A program made the position numbers and the translations under genes. This document shows positions 1 to 7,180 of a DNA stretch of 14,535 nt, in pieces; positions within the stretch are counted from its first letter, which is position 1; each line of letters starts with the position of its first letter. The stretch is from JBEKTY01 sp049515555 (GTDB taxonomy: Bacteria; Planctomycetota; Planctomycetia; Pirellulales; Thermoguttaceae): positions 1 to 14,535 of the forward strand of contig JBEKTY010000186.1 of assembly GCA_049515555.1 (NCBI GenBank). Direction: 5' to 3'. Under the pieces are notes generated by a model that was not told the DNA's origin, ran no database searches, and worked only from the letters and a program-made list of their open reading frames with translations.

Positions 1-46
1 CTCGGCACCGACAGCGGTGGATTCGCTTGCGCTCTGGGTCTGCCAT
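1..46 (-). CDS. Possible N-terminal start of an unidentified gene, cut by the left edge
   Basis: An ATG on the minus strand at 46-44 opens a frame that stays open to the window edge (15 codons, beginning MADPERKRIH). A good Shine-Dalgarno sequence, GGGGAGA (complement of 52-58), sits 5 nt upstream. It lies 96 nt beyond the stop codon of the Ser/Thr kinase on the same strand, so it could be a third gene of that operon. Only 15 residues are visible, too few to recognise a family. The main support is the ribosome binding site; chance occurrence is possible. Confidence 0.3.
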   Translation of the reverse strand, partial: MADPERKRIHRCRCR

Positions 47-86
47 GACCATCTCCCCATCCGTGGAAGCGGAACAGGCAGATTAT

Positions 87-129
87 ACCAATGGCTAAGT
101 TATTTCTTAACAGCAACTTAGTCATTGGT
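87..129. repeat. 15-bp inverted repeat (hairpin) behind the kinase gene
   Basis: The arms 87-101 (ACCAATGGCTAAGTT) and 115-129 are complementary over 15 bp with one mismatch, around a 13-nt loop. The hairpin starts 14 nt after the kinase stop codon. There is no clear T-run on the exit side for minus-strand transcription, so a classical intrinsic terminator is doubtful; it may protect the mRNA 3' end or be part of a mobile repeat. The right arm overlaps the heptamer array at 121-148. Confidence 0.5.
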
Positions 130-148
130 GCTTGGTCATTGGTCATTC
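121..148. repeat. Heptanucleotide tandem repeat covering the kinase stop codon
   Basis: Four 7-bp units in a row read GTCATTG, GTGCTTG, GTCATTG and GTCATTC on the plus strand. On the minus strand the array begins with GAATGAC, in which GAA is the last codon of the kinase and TGA is its stop. The array therefore supplies the end of the reading frame. A second, unrelated 7-bp array is at 5247-5288, also just after a stop codon. Confidence 0.55.
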
Positions 149-3100
149 TTCGCGCAGCGCCTGCGCCTGGCGCGTGGCTTCCTCGGCCGCCTGGTCCTCG
201 CCCATGCGGCGCAGTACGTCGGCCAGGTTCATGTAGTTCTTGGCCAGAATGCCGCGAACGTGCCCCGCCTGGGCGTCGCTGCGCAACACCTCTTTGAACG
301 AAGCGATGCAGTCTTGCAGCGCAGACCGCGCCTCGGCCAAGCGGCCATGCTCCTGGAGTAGTCCGCCCAACGACTCCTCGATCGCCGCCATCCAGATCTT
401 GTAGGCCGAGCTCTCGGGGAAGCGGCGTGCGAGCGTAGACTGCACGTCGAGCGCTTTGCGGAGGTTGGCCTCGGCGCGGGCCGGGTCGCTTGCCCAGGAA
501 CTTTGAGTCAGTCGCAAGCGGATGTTGACCGAGGAGACGGCGTACTCCGGTATATTCGGATGCTCGGCCACGAGTTGCTCGGAGAGGGCCAAGGCCTTTT
601 CGAGCATGGCGGGCGACCGCTGAGCGGGGCTGCCGTTCGGGGCTTCCGGCCCCCGCGGCCCTCGGTCACCGAGCATGGCATACGTTTCGCTCAGGTCGTA
701 ACGGTAGTCGGCCACCTCGGGGTGCTCTGCCACCAGATTCTCGAGAATCCGGGTTGCCTTGTGCAATCTGTCCGGCTCTGCAGCGGCGCCGCGGCCGACC
801 CGTATTGACGGCGTCTCGCGATAGCAGCGGGCCAACAGATGGCGATAGCCGGGCACCGTGGGGTAGTCGGTGACAAGTCGCTCCAAGAGATCGACCGCCT
901 GCTGCTGGTAGCCCGCGCTCGCTTGGCGGCCGCCGCCGGGAAACGGCGGAGCCGAATCGGGCCGTGGGCGTGGCGGCTTGGGCCGGCGCTCGTGCGGGAG
1001 GCCGGGCCCGGTCGAGGGCCAGGCGGAATCGTCGTCCACCAGCCGCTGCCAGAGGGACAAGGCCTTGTCCAATCGCTCCTCGCCCGCATGGGCAGGCATC
1101 AGGGGAAACGGTGCAGGTGGCCCGCGACGCGGACCGCGGGGATCGAAGACAAAGCCGGGCGGGCCGCCGCGCGGCCCGGGCGGACCGTCCGGCCCGGGGG
1201 GCGGCGGTCCCGGCGGGCCGCCGGCCCGCTTGCCCAGAAAATAGTACGTGCGCGCCAACTCGTACTGGCCGCCGGGCGAGGCCACGGATTCCGCGGCGGC
1301 CGCGCCGAGCGTCGCCAGCGCCGCCAGGTGCGACTTGTGCCCGGCTTCCGCTTCGCCCAGCGCATAGTACACGTTGCCAAGCTCATTGCGGATCCGGGCG
1401 ATTTCGGTGCAAAGATCGGTCTCCTTGGCCGGCGACTCCGCCAGCCGCGTGTACAATTCGATCGCCCGCAAATATGCGGCTTTCGACTGCTCGTAGTGGC
1501 CCAATCGCTGGCGGATGTCGCCCACGCGGCGATTGGCCTCGGCCACCTTGCTGCGCAGCCGGGCATCGTCGCCCCCCTGCTCGGCCAGACGATCGTAGAA
1601 CTTCAGCATGTGCTCCAGCAGCGCGGCCGCCTCTTTCGAGAGCACCGGCTGCACCGGCACCGTGATCGGATCTTCGGCGTCGCTCACCCGCAGCGAGGCT
1701 GAAGCCGGGGCGGTGCGGTCCGGCGCGAACTGCCGGAAGATACTGTCCAGGGCTTCCACGGCCAAGGCCGAGGTCTCTTCGGCCTTCTTGCGCTCGATTT
1801 TCTCTTGGGCGTTGGCCCGCGCCGTACGCACATAGCCCACGCTCGCCACAACCGCCACCGCCACCAGCAACACCAGCGAACACGCCAGCAGGCCGGCCAC
1901 GGCCCGGTTGCGCCGTGCCCAGCGCCACAGGCGTTCGGCCGGCGGCGTGCGGCGGGCCTGGATCGGGCGGTCCTCCAGAAAACACGCCAGGTCCCGCGCC
2001 AGGTCCCCGGCCGTCGGATACCGGTCGCGCGGCTCGCGGGCCATGGCCTTCAAAACAATGGTCTCCAAGTCGCGGGGAATCGCCGGGTTGATCTTCCGCG
2101 CTTCCGGCGGCTCGCCGTGCGTGATCTTTGCGATCAGGCTGCTACGGCTTTGGTCTTCAAAGGCCGGACGCAAGGTTAAGAGCTCGTACAGCGTCAGACC
2201 CAGGCTGTAGATGTCGCTGCGGGCGTCGGCCTGGCCAGAGAACTGCTCCGGCGCCATGTAACGCAACGTGCCCACCATGGCCCCCGTCTGGGTCACGTGG
2301 TCCTGCTCCATGGCCTTGGCCAGCCCGAAATCCGTGATCCAGGCCACGCCCTGCGAGTCCAGGAGCAAATTGGCCGGCTTGATGTCGCGGTGCAGCGTTT
2401 GATGGGCATGAGCGTATTGCAGCGCCTCGGCCACTTGCTGGCCGATGGTGGCCACACTCCGCCAATAAGGCGGACCGAAGTGCCACGGCTGGTCGTCAGC
2501 CGGCGCGGCCGCGGAGCTCGGGCTGGCCGCTTGGCGGTTCCTGTCGGCCGTCGTATCACCCTGGCGCGCAAGCTCCTCGGTTGCCGCAGCCGCCGGCGAC
2601 AGTGACTGGCCGGCCGCCGCGAGTTCCTCGCGGGCCGGATCCCGGTCGTCCGAGACGTCGGAACCGGCCGTGTCTAACCCGTGCGGTTGCCCGAAGCGCC
2701 CCTCGACCAAGGCCCTGGCCAGGCGCGAGACCTCGGCTCTCCCGCCGGCCCGCGGCGGCGCCGTCGGGTCCTGGGTGGCACGTCCCTGAGCAGCGAAGGG
2801 CGTGGCGGCCTTGGAATCCACGCCCTTCGCTGCGCTCAGGGACGTGCCACCCTCGTTGGAAGATGTACGAGTTATTTTGACGCGATCTCTTGCTTGCCCG
2901 CTGCCGATGTGCTGAAGCCTGGCGAGCACGTCGTCCAGGCCCGCGCCCCGGATGAGCTGCATGACGATGTAGTGGAACCCTTCGTGCTCGCCCATGCCGA
3001 ACACGGGGACGATATTGGTGTGGTGCAGCCTGGCGGCGGTTTGTGCCTCGCGCTGGAAGCGCCGCAATTGCTGCGGGCTCAGGAGCATCTGGCGGGGCAA

Positions 3101-3436
3101 TACTTTCACGGCCACGTGCCGCGAGAGCGACTCCTGAAAGGCCTCGTACACGATGCCCATGCCGCCGCGCCCGATCTCGTTGAGGATCCGGAAGTCGCCC
3201 AGACGTTCCAGCCGCACCCCGCCCAGCGACGCACGGGCCTCGCTGCCTTGCTCCTTATGGGCCTTCAGCCGTTCCATGACGGCAATGGTCGGGAAAAGCT
3301 CCTCGATGTCCGCCGCCAGGTCCGGGTGTTGCGCCGCGTACTCGGCAACCGACGGCGACTCCCCGCGGCGTTGCCGCTCGGTGAATTCGGCCGCCAGAAT
3401 CTCCAGTGGATCACGCTGGTCTTCGGCTTCAAGCAT
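143..3436 (-). CDS. Membrane-anchored Ser/Thr protein kinase with C-terminal TPR repeats
   Basis: A 1097-residue PknB-like (Hanks-type) kinase. An N-terminal motif typical of planctomycete kinases (RGESPSVAEYA..HP, then ELFP) spans about 24-50. The catalytic domain has the glycine loop GRGGMGIVY (89-97), Lys111, HRDIKPAN (349-356, catalytic Asp351), DFG (369-371) and APE (395-397), so it should be active. A long, low-complexity insert (about 176-318) separates the hinge region from the HRD helix; part of it is encoded by a palindromic DNA element (2773-2852). One membrane segment lies at about 513-535. Beyond it, probably outside the cytoplasm, are TPR-like helices (about 605-720 and 785-1090), interrupted by a Pro/Gly-rich tract at 738-781. 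The ATG at 3436 overlaps the sigma factor stop by 8 nt and has a strong GGAGGGAGA ribosome site (complement of 3442-3450), suggesting coupled translation. Substrates are unknown. Confidence 0.96.
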   Translation of the reverse strand: MLEAEDQRDPLEILAAEFTERQRRGESPSVAEYAAQHPDLAADIEELFPTIAVMERLKAHKEQGSEARASLGGVRLERLGDFRILNEIGRGGMGIVYEAFQESLSRHVAVKVLPRQMLLSPQQLRRFQREAQTAARLHHTNIVPVFGMGEHEGFHYIVMQLIRGAGLDDVLARLQHIGSGQARDRVKITRTSSNEGGTSLSAAKGVDSKAATPFAAQGRATQDPTAPPRAGGRAEVSRLARALVEGRFGQPHGLDTAGSDVSDDRDPAREELAAAGQSLSPAAAATEELARQGDTTADRNRQAASPSSAAAPADDQPWHFGPPYWRSVATIGQQVAEALQYAHAHQTLHRDIKPANLLLDSQGVAWITDFGLAKAMEQDHVTQTGAMVGTLRYMAPEQFSGQADARSDIYSLGLTLYELLTLRPAFEDQSRSSLIAKITHGEPPEARKINPAIPRDLETIVLKAMAREPRDRYPTAGDLARDLACFLEDRPIQARRTPPAERLWRWARRNRAVAGLLACSLVLLVAVAVVASVGYVRTARANAQEKIERKKAEETSALAVEALDSIFRQFAPDRTAPASASLRVSDAEDPITVPVQPVLSKEAAALLEHMLKFYDRLAEQGGDDARLRSKVAEANRRVGDIRQRLGHYEQSKAAYLRAIELYTRLAESPAKETDLCTEIARIRNELGNVYYALGEAEAGHKSHLAALATLGAAAAESVASPGGQYELARTYYFLGKRAGGPPGPPPPGPDGPPGPRGGPPGFVFDPRGPRRGPPAPFPLMPAHAGEERLDKALSLWQRLVDDDSAWPSTGPGLPHERRPKPPRPRPDSAPPFPGGGRQASAGYQQQAVDLLERLVTDYPTVPGYRHLLARCYRETPSIRVGRGAAAEPDRLHKATRILENLVAEHPEVADYRYDLSETYAMLGDRGPRGPEAPNGSPAQRSPAMLEKALALSEQLVAEHPNIPEYAVSSVNIRLRLTQSSWASDPARAEANLRKALDVQSTLARRFPESSAYKIWMAAIEESLGGLLQEHGRLAEARSALQDCIASFKEVLRSDAQAGHVRGILAKNYMNLADVLRRMGEDQAAEEATRQAQALREE
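2773..2852. repeat. Palindromic element inside the kinase coding sequence
   Basis: The left arm 2773-2805 and right arm 2818-2852 are reverse complements over 33 bp, differing only by a 2-nt indel, with a 12-nt loop. The outer end reads GGGTGGCACGTCCCTGAGC. The kinase frame runs straight through it and encodes residues of about 195-222 (GGTSLSAAKG...FAAQGRATQ), inside the variable insert of the catalytic domain. Such a long near-perfect palindrome is not explained by codon usage and looks like an inserted repetitive element, comparable in principle to the palindromic elements found in Rickettsia genes. Confidence 0.85.
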
Positions 3437-4076
3437 GGTGATCTCCCTCCAGCAGCCCCGGCATCTGCGACAGAACGGCCCGCAGACGCTTCAAGGCCCG
3501 GACGTAGCGAATGCTGGCTGCTTTTTGCTGAATTCCCAACACCTCGGCGACCTCGCTGTTGCCCAGCTCCTCGAAGTGCCGCAGTGCCAGAACCTCTCGG
3601 TCCAGGGGGTCCATGGCCTCGATGGCCTGTTCCACCCGATCGAGCGTTTCGGCGCGGGCGGCCGCCTGGCTGGGCGAGGTCATGTTGCCCACCAACAGCG
3701 CCGCCAGCGAGGCCGTGGTAGACATGGGATATCGGCAGCCGCGCAGGTCCACCTCGCGCTGGGCGTCTCGCATCTGCGCGCCGAGATGGTGCCGGTGGAC
3801 GTCGGTCAGCGTCTGCAGGAGGACCATCCGCAGCCAGACAAAGGGCGACAAGGAAGCATCGCCGCCGTAATGCTGCAGCCGTGCCGCGGCCGCCATGTAC
3901 GTTTCCTGGAGCACGTCGTCGGCATCCACGCGGCCCAGCAGACGCCGGTCAATGCGGAAGTTGACCATCCGCCACAAACGCTCCCGGTGTTGGGAAAAAA
4001 GCGTGGCCAGGGCCTCTCGGTCGCCGCATTTCAAGCGGCCCGCCAGTCCGTCGCTTTGCACGAGTTGGTCGTCCAC
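3429..4076 (-). CDS. ECF-type RNA polymerase sigma factor
   Basis: A 215-residue sigma-70 family protein of the extracytoplasmic-function class. Region 2 (about 22-91) includes DADDVLQETYMAA, the core-binding and -10 recognition part. Region 4 (about 148-205) contains LDREVLALRHFEELGNSEVA and a helix-turn-helix for -35 binding. No anti-sigma gene is visible; the kinase gene follows with an 8-nt overlap. Planctomycetes are known for ECF groups genetically linked to Ser/Thr kinases, so the kinase may control this factor, for example by phosphorylation (inference). The start is GTG at 4076, chosen because AGGGAG (complement of 4084-4089) lies 7 nt upstream. The target promoters cannot be told from the sequence. 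Confidence 0.93.
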   Translation of the reverse strand: MDDQLVQSDGLAGRLKCGDREALATLFSQHRERLWRMVNFRIDRRLLGRVDADDVLQETYMAAAARLQHYGGDASLSPFVWLRMVLLQTLTDVHRHHLGAQMRDAQREVDLRGCRYPMSTTASLAALLVGNMTSPSQAAARAETLDRVEQAIEAMDPLDREVLALRHFEELGNSEVAEVLGIQQKAASIRYVRALKRLRAVLSQMPGLLEGDHHA

Positions 4077-4426
4077 GCCAGGGCTCCCTAACCGGATATA
4101 CGAGAACCTAAGCGTCTATTCTACACGAGAAATCACCGCATCGTCGGTCTTGAGAGGGGGGTGGTATAGGTGTTCTGGGGAGTTTAGCGACTCACGCTGC
4201 CCCGCCCCGCGCAGCCCGACGCCCAAAATCCGCAAAGAAACCTCTGCGGGGTGTAGAAAACCGGCGGCGTTTCGCGTTTACTAGTTCGGCTGAGTCATCG
4301 GACGCAACCGTTCACGGGTCGTGCCAAAGTAGCACGCCACACTCCGTGTGCCGTCCGTTGAGGACCCGTAGGGTGGGTCGAGCGCGAGCGAGCCCCACCA
4401 AAATCCTCGTTAGAAGGAGACAAGCG
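4077..4426. other. Divergent intergenic region between the sigma factor and a Pro-rich protein gene
   Basis: This 350-base stretch must hold promoters for both directions. On the minus strand a TAGAAT (-10-like, complement of 4118-4123) lies 42 nt before the sigma factor start, but no good -35 accompanies it. No convincing promoter was found for the plus-strand gene. The right part carries small palindromes: CACAC-TCC-GTGTG at 4338-4350 and a GGTGGG/CCCACC hairpin at 4372-4399. No additional gene is supported. Confidence 0.6.
4372..4399. repeat. Small imperfect palindrome upstream of the Pro-rich protein gene
   Basis: GGTGGGTCG (4372-4380) pairs with CGAGCCCCACC (4389-4399) with a 2-nt bulge, around a short GC-rich loop. 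The motif resembles short dispersed hairpin repeats found between genes in many GC-rich bacteria. It ends 14 nt before the ribosome site GAAGGAGA (4413-4420). In RNA the hairpin could affect translation of the gene starting at 4427, but this is not shown. Confidence 0.45.
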
Positions 4427-5224
4427 ATGAGTGCGTTTTCTTTACCACGCCGCTACATAACGCGGCAAACCCTGCCGCTGGCCACGCTCGCCGGCTTGGT
4501 GCTGCTGGTGGCGTCGGCCACGCTGGCCCAGGCTGCCGAGAAGAAGCCGGCGAGAGAGCCGGGCGCCGCAACCGCGGACGACCCCCAGCCGCAGCCGCCA
4601 CGTGGACCCGAGGCCGGTCCGGCCGATGATTTCGGTCCGCCGGGTCCGCCGCGCGACGACGGGCGGCGCCGGCCCGGGCCAGCGCGGCCTGAAGGACGGC
4701 CGGCCGAACCCGATCACCGCCAACCCGGTCCGCCGCCCGACGATGATCGGCAGCCGCGTCAACCCGGTCCGCCGCCCGATGATGATCGTCAACCGCGTCA
4801 ACCCGGTCCGCCGCCAGGCTTCGACGGCCCGCCGCGCCGGCCAGGCCCCTTTGGCCCCGGCCAGCCGCCCGGCCCTCAGCCCCGCGGGCCGCGCCAGGAC
4901 TGGGCCTCGATGGAGAGGAGCGACCCGGAGATGTACAAGCTCATCAGGGCGGAGAACGATCTGGACCGGCGTACGCATGAAGCGGCCAGAGATTATCGCG
5001 AAGCGTCCAAGGACCAGCACCCCAAACTCAAGGACGATCTGAAGAAACTGGTGACCCAGCAGTTCGAGGCCCGACAGCAGCGTCGCAAACTGGAATTGAC
5101 CCGCTTCGAGGAAGAACTGAAGCGGCTGCGTGACGCCGCGGATCGTCGCGAGAAGAACAGCCAGCAGATCATCGACAAGCGGGTTTCCGATTTGCTGGAC
5201 GAGGAGACCGAAGCCGGCTTTTAG
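4427..5224 (+). CDS. Secreted Pro-rich protein with C-terminal coiled-coil domain
   Basis: A 265-residue protein of unknown function. Residues 1-36 form a signal peptide (basic start, hydrophobic stretch at about 16-33, likely cleavage after AQA at 34-36). Residues of about 40-160 are a disordered Pro/Gly/Asp/Arg region with a 13-residue repeat, QPGPPPDDDRQPR. The last 105 residues or so are highly charged and helical (from DWASMERSDPEMYKLI), probably a coiled coil; this Glu/Arg/Lys-rich type of ending recurs in planctomycete exported proteins, from memory. The ATG at 4427 is preferred over an in-frame ATG at 4346 because GAAGGAGA lies 6 nt upstream and the signal peptide begins there. The gene ends in the stacked stops TAG TAG TGA. 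It probably forms an operon with the next gene, which has the same layout but lacks the coiled coil. Confidence 0.8.
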   Translation: MSAFSLPRRYITRQTLPLATLAGLVLLVASATLAQAAEKKPAREPGAATADDPQPQPPRGPEAGPADDFGPPGPPRDDGRRRPGPARPEGRPAEPDHRQPGPPPDDDRQPRQPGPPPDDDRQPRQPGPPPGFDGPPRRPGPFGPGQPPGPQPRGPRQDWASMERSDPEMYKLIRAENDLDRRTHEAARDYREASKDQHPKLKDDLKKLVTQQFEARQQRRKLELTRFEEELKRLRDAADRREKNSQQIIDKRVSDLLDEETEAGF

Positions 5225-5228
5225 TAGT

Positions 5229-5288
5229 GAGCCGTGAGCGGCTCAAAGCTCGTAGCCCAAAGCTCATAGCTCATAGCTCATAGCTCTC
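5229..5288. repeat. Hairpin plus heptanucleotide array between the two Pro-rich genes
   Basis: A perfect 6-bp stem, GAGCCG-TGAG-CGGCTC, is at 5229-5244, overlapping the tandem stop codons. It is followed by six 7-bp units at 5247-5288: AGCTCGT, AGCCCAA, three of AGCTCAT, and a partial last unit. The array ends directly before the ribosome site AAGGAGGT (5291-5298) of the next gene. It fills nearly the whole 79-nt gap, so the spacing between the two genes could change by slippage. Confidence 0.65.
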
Positions 5289-5303
5289 AAAAGGAGGTGT
5301 TGG

Positions 5304-6770
5304 ATGATTGCTCGACAATGGACGTTTAACCGATGGCGGCTGGGCGGGGCGGTGGCAGGCGCCTTGCTCGCTCTGCTGGTCTTGTTGGCCCTGGACCACC
5401 AGGCGCAGGCCCAGGGGCCGCCGCCTGACCGCGATCGGCATGCCCAGCCGCAGGCGCGGCCAGATCAGGCCGACCCGCCGGGTCCGCCGCCGCGCGGTCA
5501 CGACAACTCGTGGGATGAGCCTGGACCACCGCCGGGTCCGCACGCAGGTCCTGGTGGTCCGCCTCCGGGCAAGCCGGAAGCCGATGGACCGCGTCGTCCG
5601 CGCGGGCCGGAACCGAAGGCCAGAGCTCCTAAACCGCCGCGCGAGTGGGATGCCAGTCGCGAAAAGCCGCGCGCGGAGCGCGGCCCGGCCGCCCGCCCCG
5701 ATGGGCCGCCTCCGCGTGGACCGCAATACGATGGCCGGCGCGATGGTCCCGGCCCGGACGGTTGGGCCAGGGGTCCCAAGCCGCCTCAAGACCGCGATGG
5801 CTACGGCAGGTGCCCGATGTGCGGCGCACCCCTTGGTCCGCACGCCGGCCCTGGCGGACCGCCGCCACGCGGACCGGAGTTCGATGGCCCGCGCCGTGGT
5901 CCTGGCCCCGATGGTTGGGCCCGGGGTCCGAGGCCGCCGTGTGACCGCGACGGCAGGCCGGACGAGTTCGGCCCGCCCCCTGGCCGGCATGCCGGCCCTG
6001 GCAGACCGCCGCCACGCGGACCGGAGTTCGATGGCCAGCGCCGTGGTCCTGGGCCCGATGGTTGGGCCCGGGGTCCGAGGCCGCCGTGTGACCGCGACGG
6101 CAGGCCGGACGAGTTCGGCCCGCCCCCTGGCCGGCATGCCGGCGGTGGTCCGCCTCCGGGCGGACCGGAGTTCGACGGCCCGCGCCGTGGTCCTGGCCCC
6201 GATGGTTGGGCCCGGGGTCCGAGGCCGCCGCGCGACCGCGACGGCAGGCCGGGCGAGTTCGGCCCGCCTCGTGGCCCGCAGGCCGGCCCTGGCGGACCGC
6301 CTCCCGGTCCACCGCAGTTTGACGGCCCGCGCCGTGGTCCTGGCCCCGATGGTTGGGCCCGGGGTCCGCAGCCGCCGCGCGACCGCGACGGCAGGCCGGA
6401 CGAGTTCGGCCCGCCCCCTGGCCGGCATGCCGGCCCTGGCGGACCGCCGCCACGCGGACCGGAGTTCGATGGCCCGCGTCATGGTCCTGGCCCCGATGGT
6501 TGGGCCCGGGGTCCGAGGCCGCCGTGTGACCGCGACGGCAGGCCGGATGAGTTCGGCCCGCCCCCTGGCCGGCATGCCGGCCCTGGCGGACCGCCTCCGG
6601 GCGGACCGGAGTTCGACGGCCCGCGTCGTGGTCCTGGCCCCGATGGTTGGGCCCGGGGTCCGAGGCCGCCGTGTGACCGCGACGGCAGGCCGGACGAGTT
6701 CGGCCCGCCTCGTGGCCCGCAGGCCGGCCCGGGTGGTCCCCCAATGCCTTGGGGCCCGCCGAGAGAGTAG
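5304..6770 (+). CDS. Secreted Pro/Gly/Arg-rich protein with seven 49-residue repeats
   Basis: A 488-residue protein of unknown function. A signal peptide spans about 1-36 (hydrophobic 13-30, cleavage after AQA at 34-36). The mature part is disordered and low in hydrophobic residues. Residues 140-488 consist of seven tandem units with the core P-E-F-D-G-P-R-R-G-P-G-P-D-G-W-A-R-G. Four units carry one Cys in RPPCDRDG and the first unit carries a CPMC pair, six Cys in all, which could form disulfides outside the cytoplasm. Planctomycete envelopes are known to contain Pro- and Cys-rich protein, so a structural envelope role is possible but unproven. The start is firm: AAGGAGGT (5291-5298) is 5 nt upstream. 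All other frames are also open across the repeat, which is a by-product of unit lengths divisible by three. Confidence 0.8.
   Translation: MIARQWTFNRWRLGGAVAGALLALLVLLALDHQAQAQGPPPDRDRHAQPQARPDQADPPGPPPRGHDNSWDEPGPPPGPHAGPGGPPPGKPEADGPRRPRGPEPKARAPKPPREWDASREKPRAERGPAARPDGPPPRGPQYDGRRDGPGPDGWARGPKPPQDRDGYGRCPMCGAPLGPHAGPGGPPPRGPEFDGPRRGPGPDGWARGPRPPCDRDGRPDEFGPPPGRHAGPGRPPPRGPEFDGQRRGPGPDGWARGPRPPCDRDGRPDEFGPPPGRHAGGGPPPGGPEFDGPRRGPGPDGWARGPRPPRDRDGRPGEFGPPRGPQAGPGGPPPGPPQFDGPRRGPGPDGWARGPQPPRDRDGRPDEFGPPPGRHAGPGGPPPRGPEFDGPRHGPGPDGWARGPRPPCDRDGRPDEFGPPPGRHAGPGGPPPGGPEFDGPRRGPGPDGWARGPRPPCDRDGRPDEFGPPRGPQAGPGGPPMPWGPPRE
5721..6767 (+). repeat. Tandem repeat array of seven units of about 147 bp
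   Basis: Units begin at 5721 (153 bp), 5874 (147), 6021 (147 to the next, counting from 5874), 6021 (144), 6165 (147), 6312 (147), 6459 (147) and the last at 6606 running to the stop. Units from 5874 on are nearly identical at the DNA level; for example those at 5874 and 6021 differ at about two sites in the first 120 bases. The first unit is the most diverged. Length changes are whole codons. This points to recent expansion or homogenisation by recombination. Confidence 0.9.
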
Positions 6771-6829
6771 GCGTTGGCGGCGTGAGGCAACGAAGATGCC
6801 ACACGCTCCCAGCAGTAGGAGTCAGGTGG

Positions 6830-6862
6830 CGGCAGCCGGCGCACTCTGCGCGCCGGCTGCCG
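6830..6862 (+). terminator. Terminator-like GC-rich hairpin after the repeat protein gene
   Basis: CGGCAGCCGGCGC (6830-6842) is the exact reverse complement of 6850-6862, giving a 13-bp stem with a 7-nt loop, 59 nt after the stop codon of the repeat protein. It is followed by TCGTATTG, a weak rather than a clean T-tract. The position and stability fit a terminator or mRNA 3' end structure for the two-gene Pro-rich operon. Confidence 0.55.
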
Positions 6863-6951
6863 TCGTATTGTGCCGGAGACCTGTGACCGGATATGTGCGC
6901 CAGTGTAGTGCGTCAGGATTGAGGGAACGTATTCCGGGCAAGCCTGCAAAT

Positions 6952-7068
6952 CTGGGTGCCACTGCTGGCTTGTCCAGCAGTGTCGAGCCACCGTCGTGCG
7001 CACCACTGCTGGACAAGCCAGCAGTGGCACCCCCAGAATCATAAAGTCCCATTTGAGTGAAGCAGTAC
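6952..7068 (-). repeat. Dispersed nested-palindrome element, copy 1
   Basis: Two 27-bp arms, 6956-6982 and 7004-7030, are exact reverse complements around a 21-nt loop. Each arm is itself a hairpin (CACTGCTGG-CTTGT-CCAGCAGTG), so the element can fold as one long stem or two small ones. On the minus strand the palindrome is preceded by a leader reading from GTACTG (complement of 7063-7068) to TATGATTCTGGGGG (to 7031). Leader and palindrome both recur at 10917-11016 in the opposite orientation. The type resembles REP/BIME-like or MITE-like elements. Confidence 0.85.
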
Positions 7069-7180
7069 ACTGGAAGAAGGGAGTCGAGAAAGGCCACCGG
7101 CTTGGAACTTAACGCGGCGACTCGCTCCCTACATTGCATCCCATTACGTCTGCTACAATGGACAGGGCTGACGCTTACTG

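Noticed and set aside
839..1702. A 287-residue plus-strand frame inside the kinase gene
   Set aside because: It is antisense to a well-supported TPR region and shows no domain.
4346..4426. An earlier in-frame ATG for the first Pro-rich protein
   Set aside because: The extra 27 residues are Arg-rich, come from the small palindromic repeats, would spoil the signal peptide, and lack a ribosome site.
5721..6767. The repeat array as a CRISPR-like structure
   Set aside because: Units of about 147 bp are contiguous, lack unique spacers and are translated in frame.
5721..6767. Collagen-like protein
   Set aside because: Glycine is frequent, but there is no regular Gly-X-Y periodicity over any long stretch.
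5271..6804. Two long minus-strand frames (434 and 391 residues) through the repeat array
   Set aside because: Their Arg/Ala/Pro-rich repeats are the complement of the real repeats, with no ribosome site or independent composition.
5308..7044. A 578-residue plus-strand frame overlapping the repeat protein
   Set aside because: It has no signal peptide, is Arg/Ala/Val-rich and runs on into the intergenic palindrome. It stays open only because repeat units are multiples of three.
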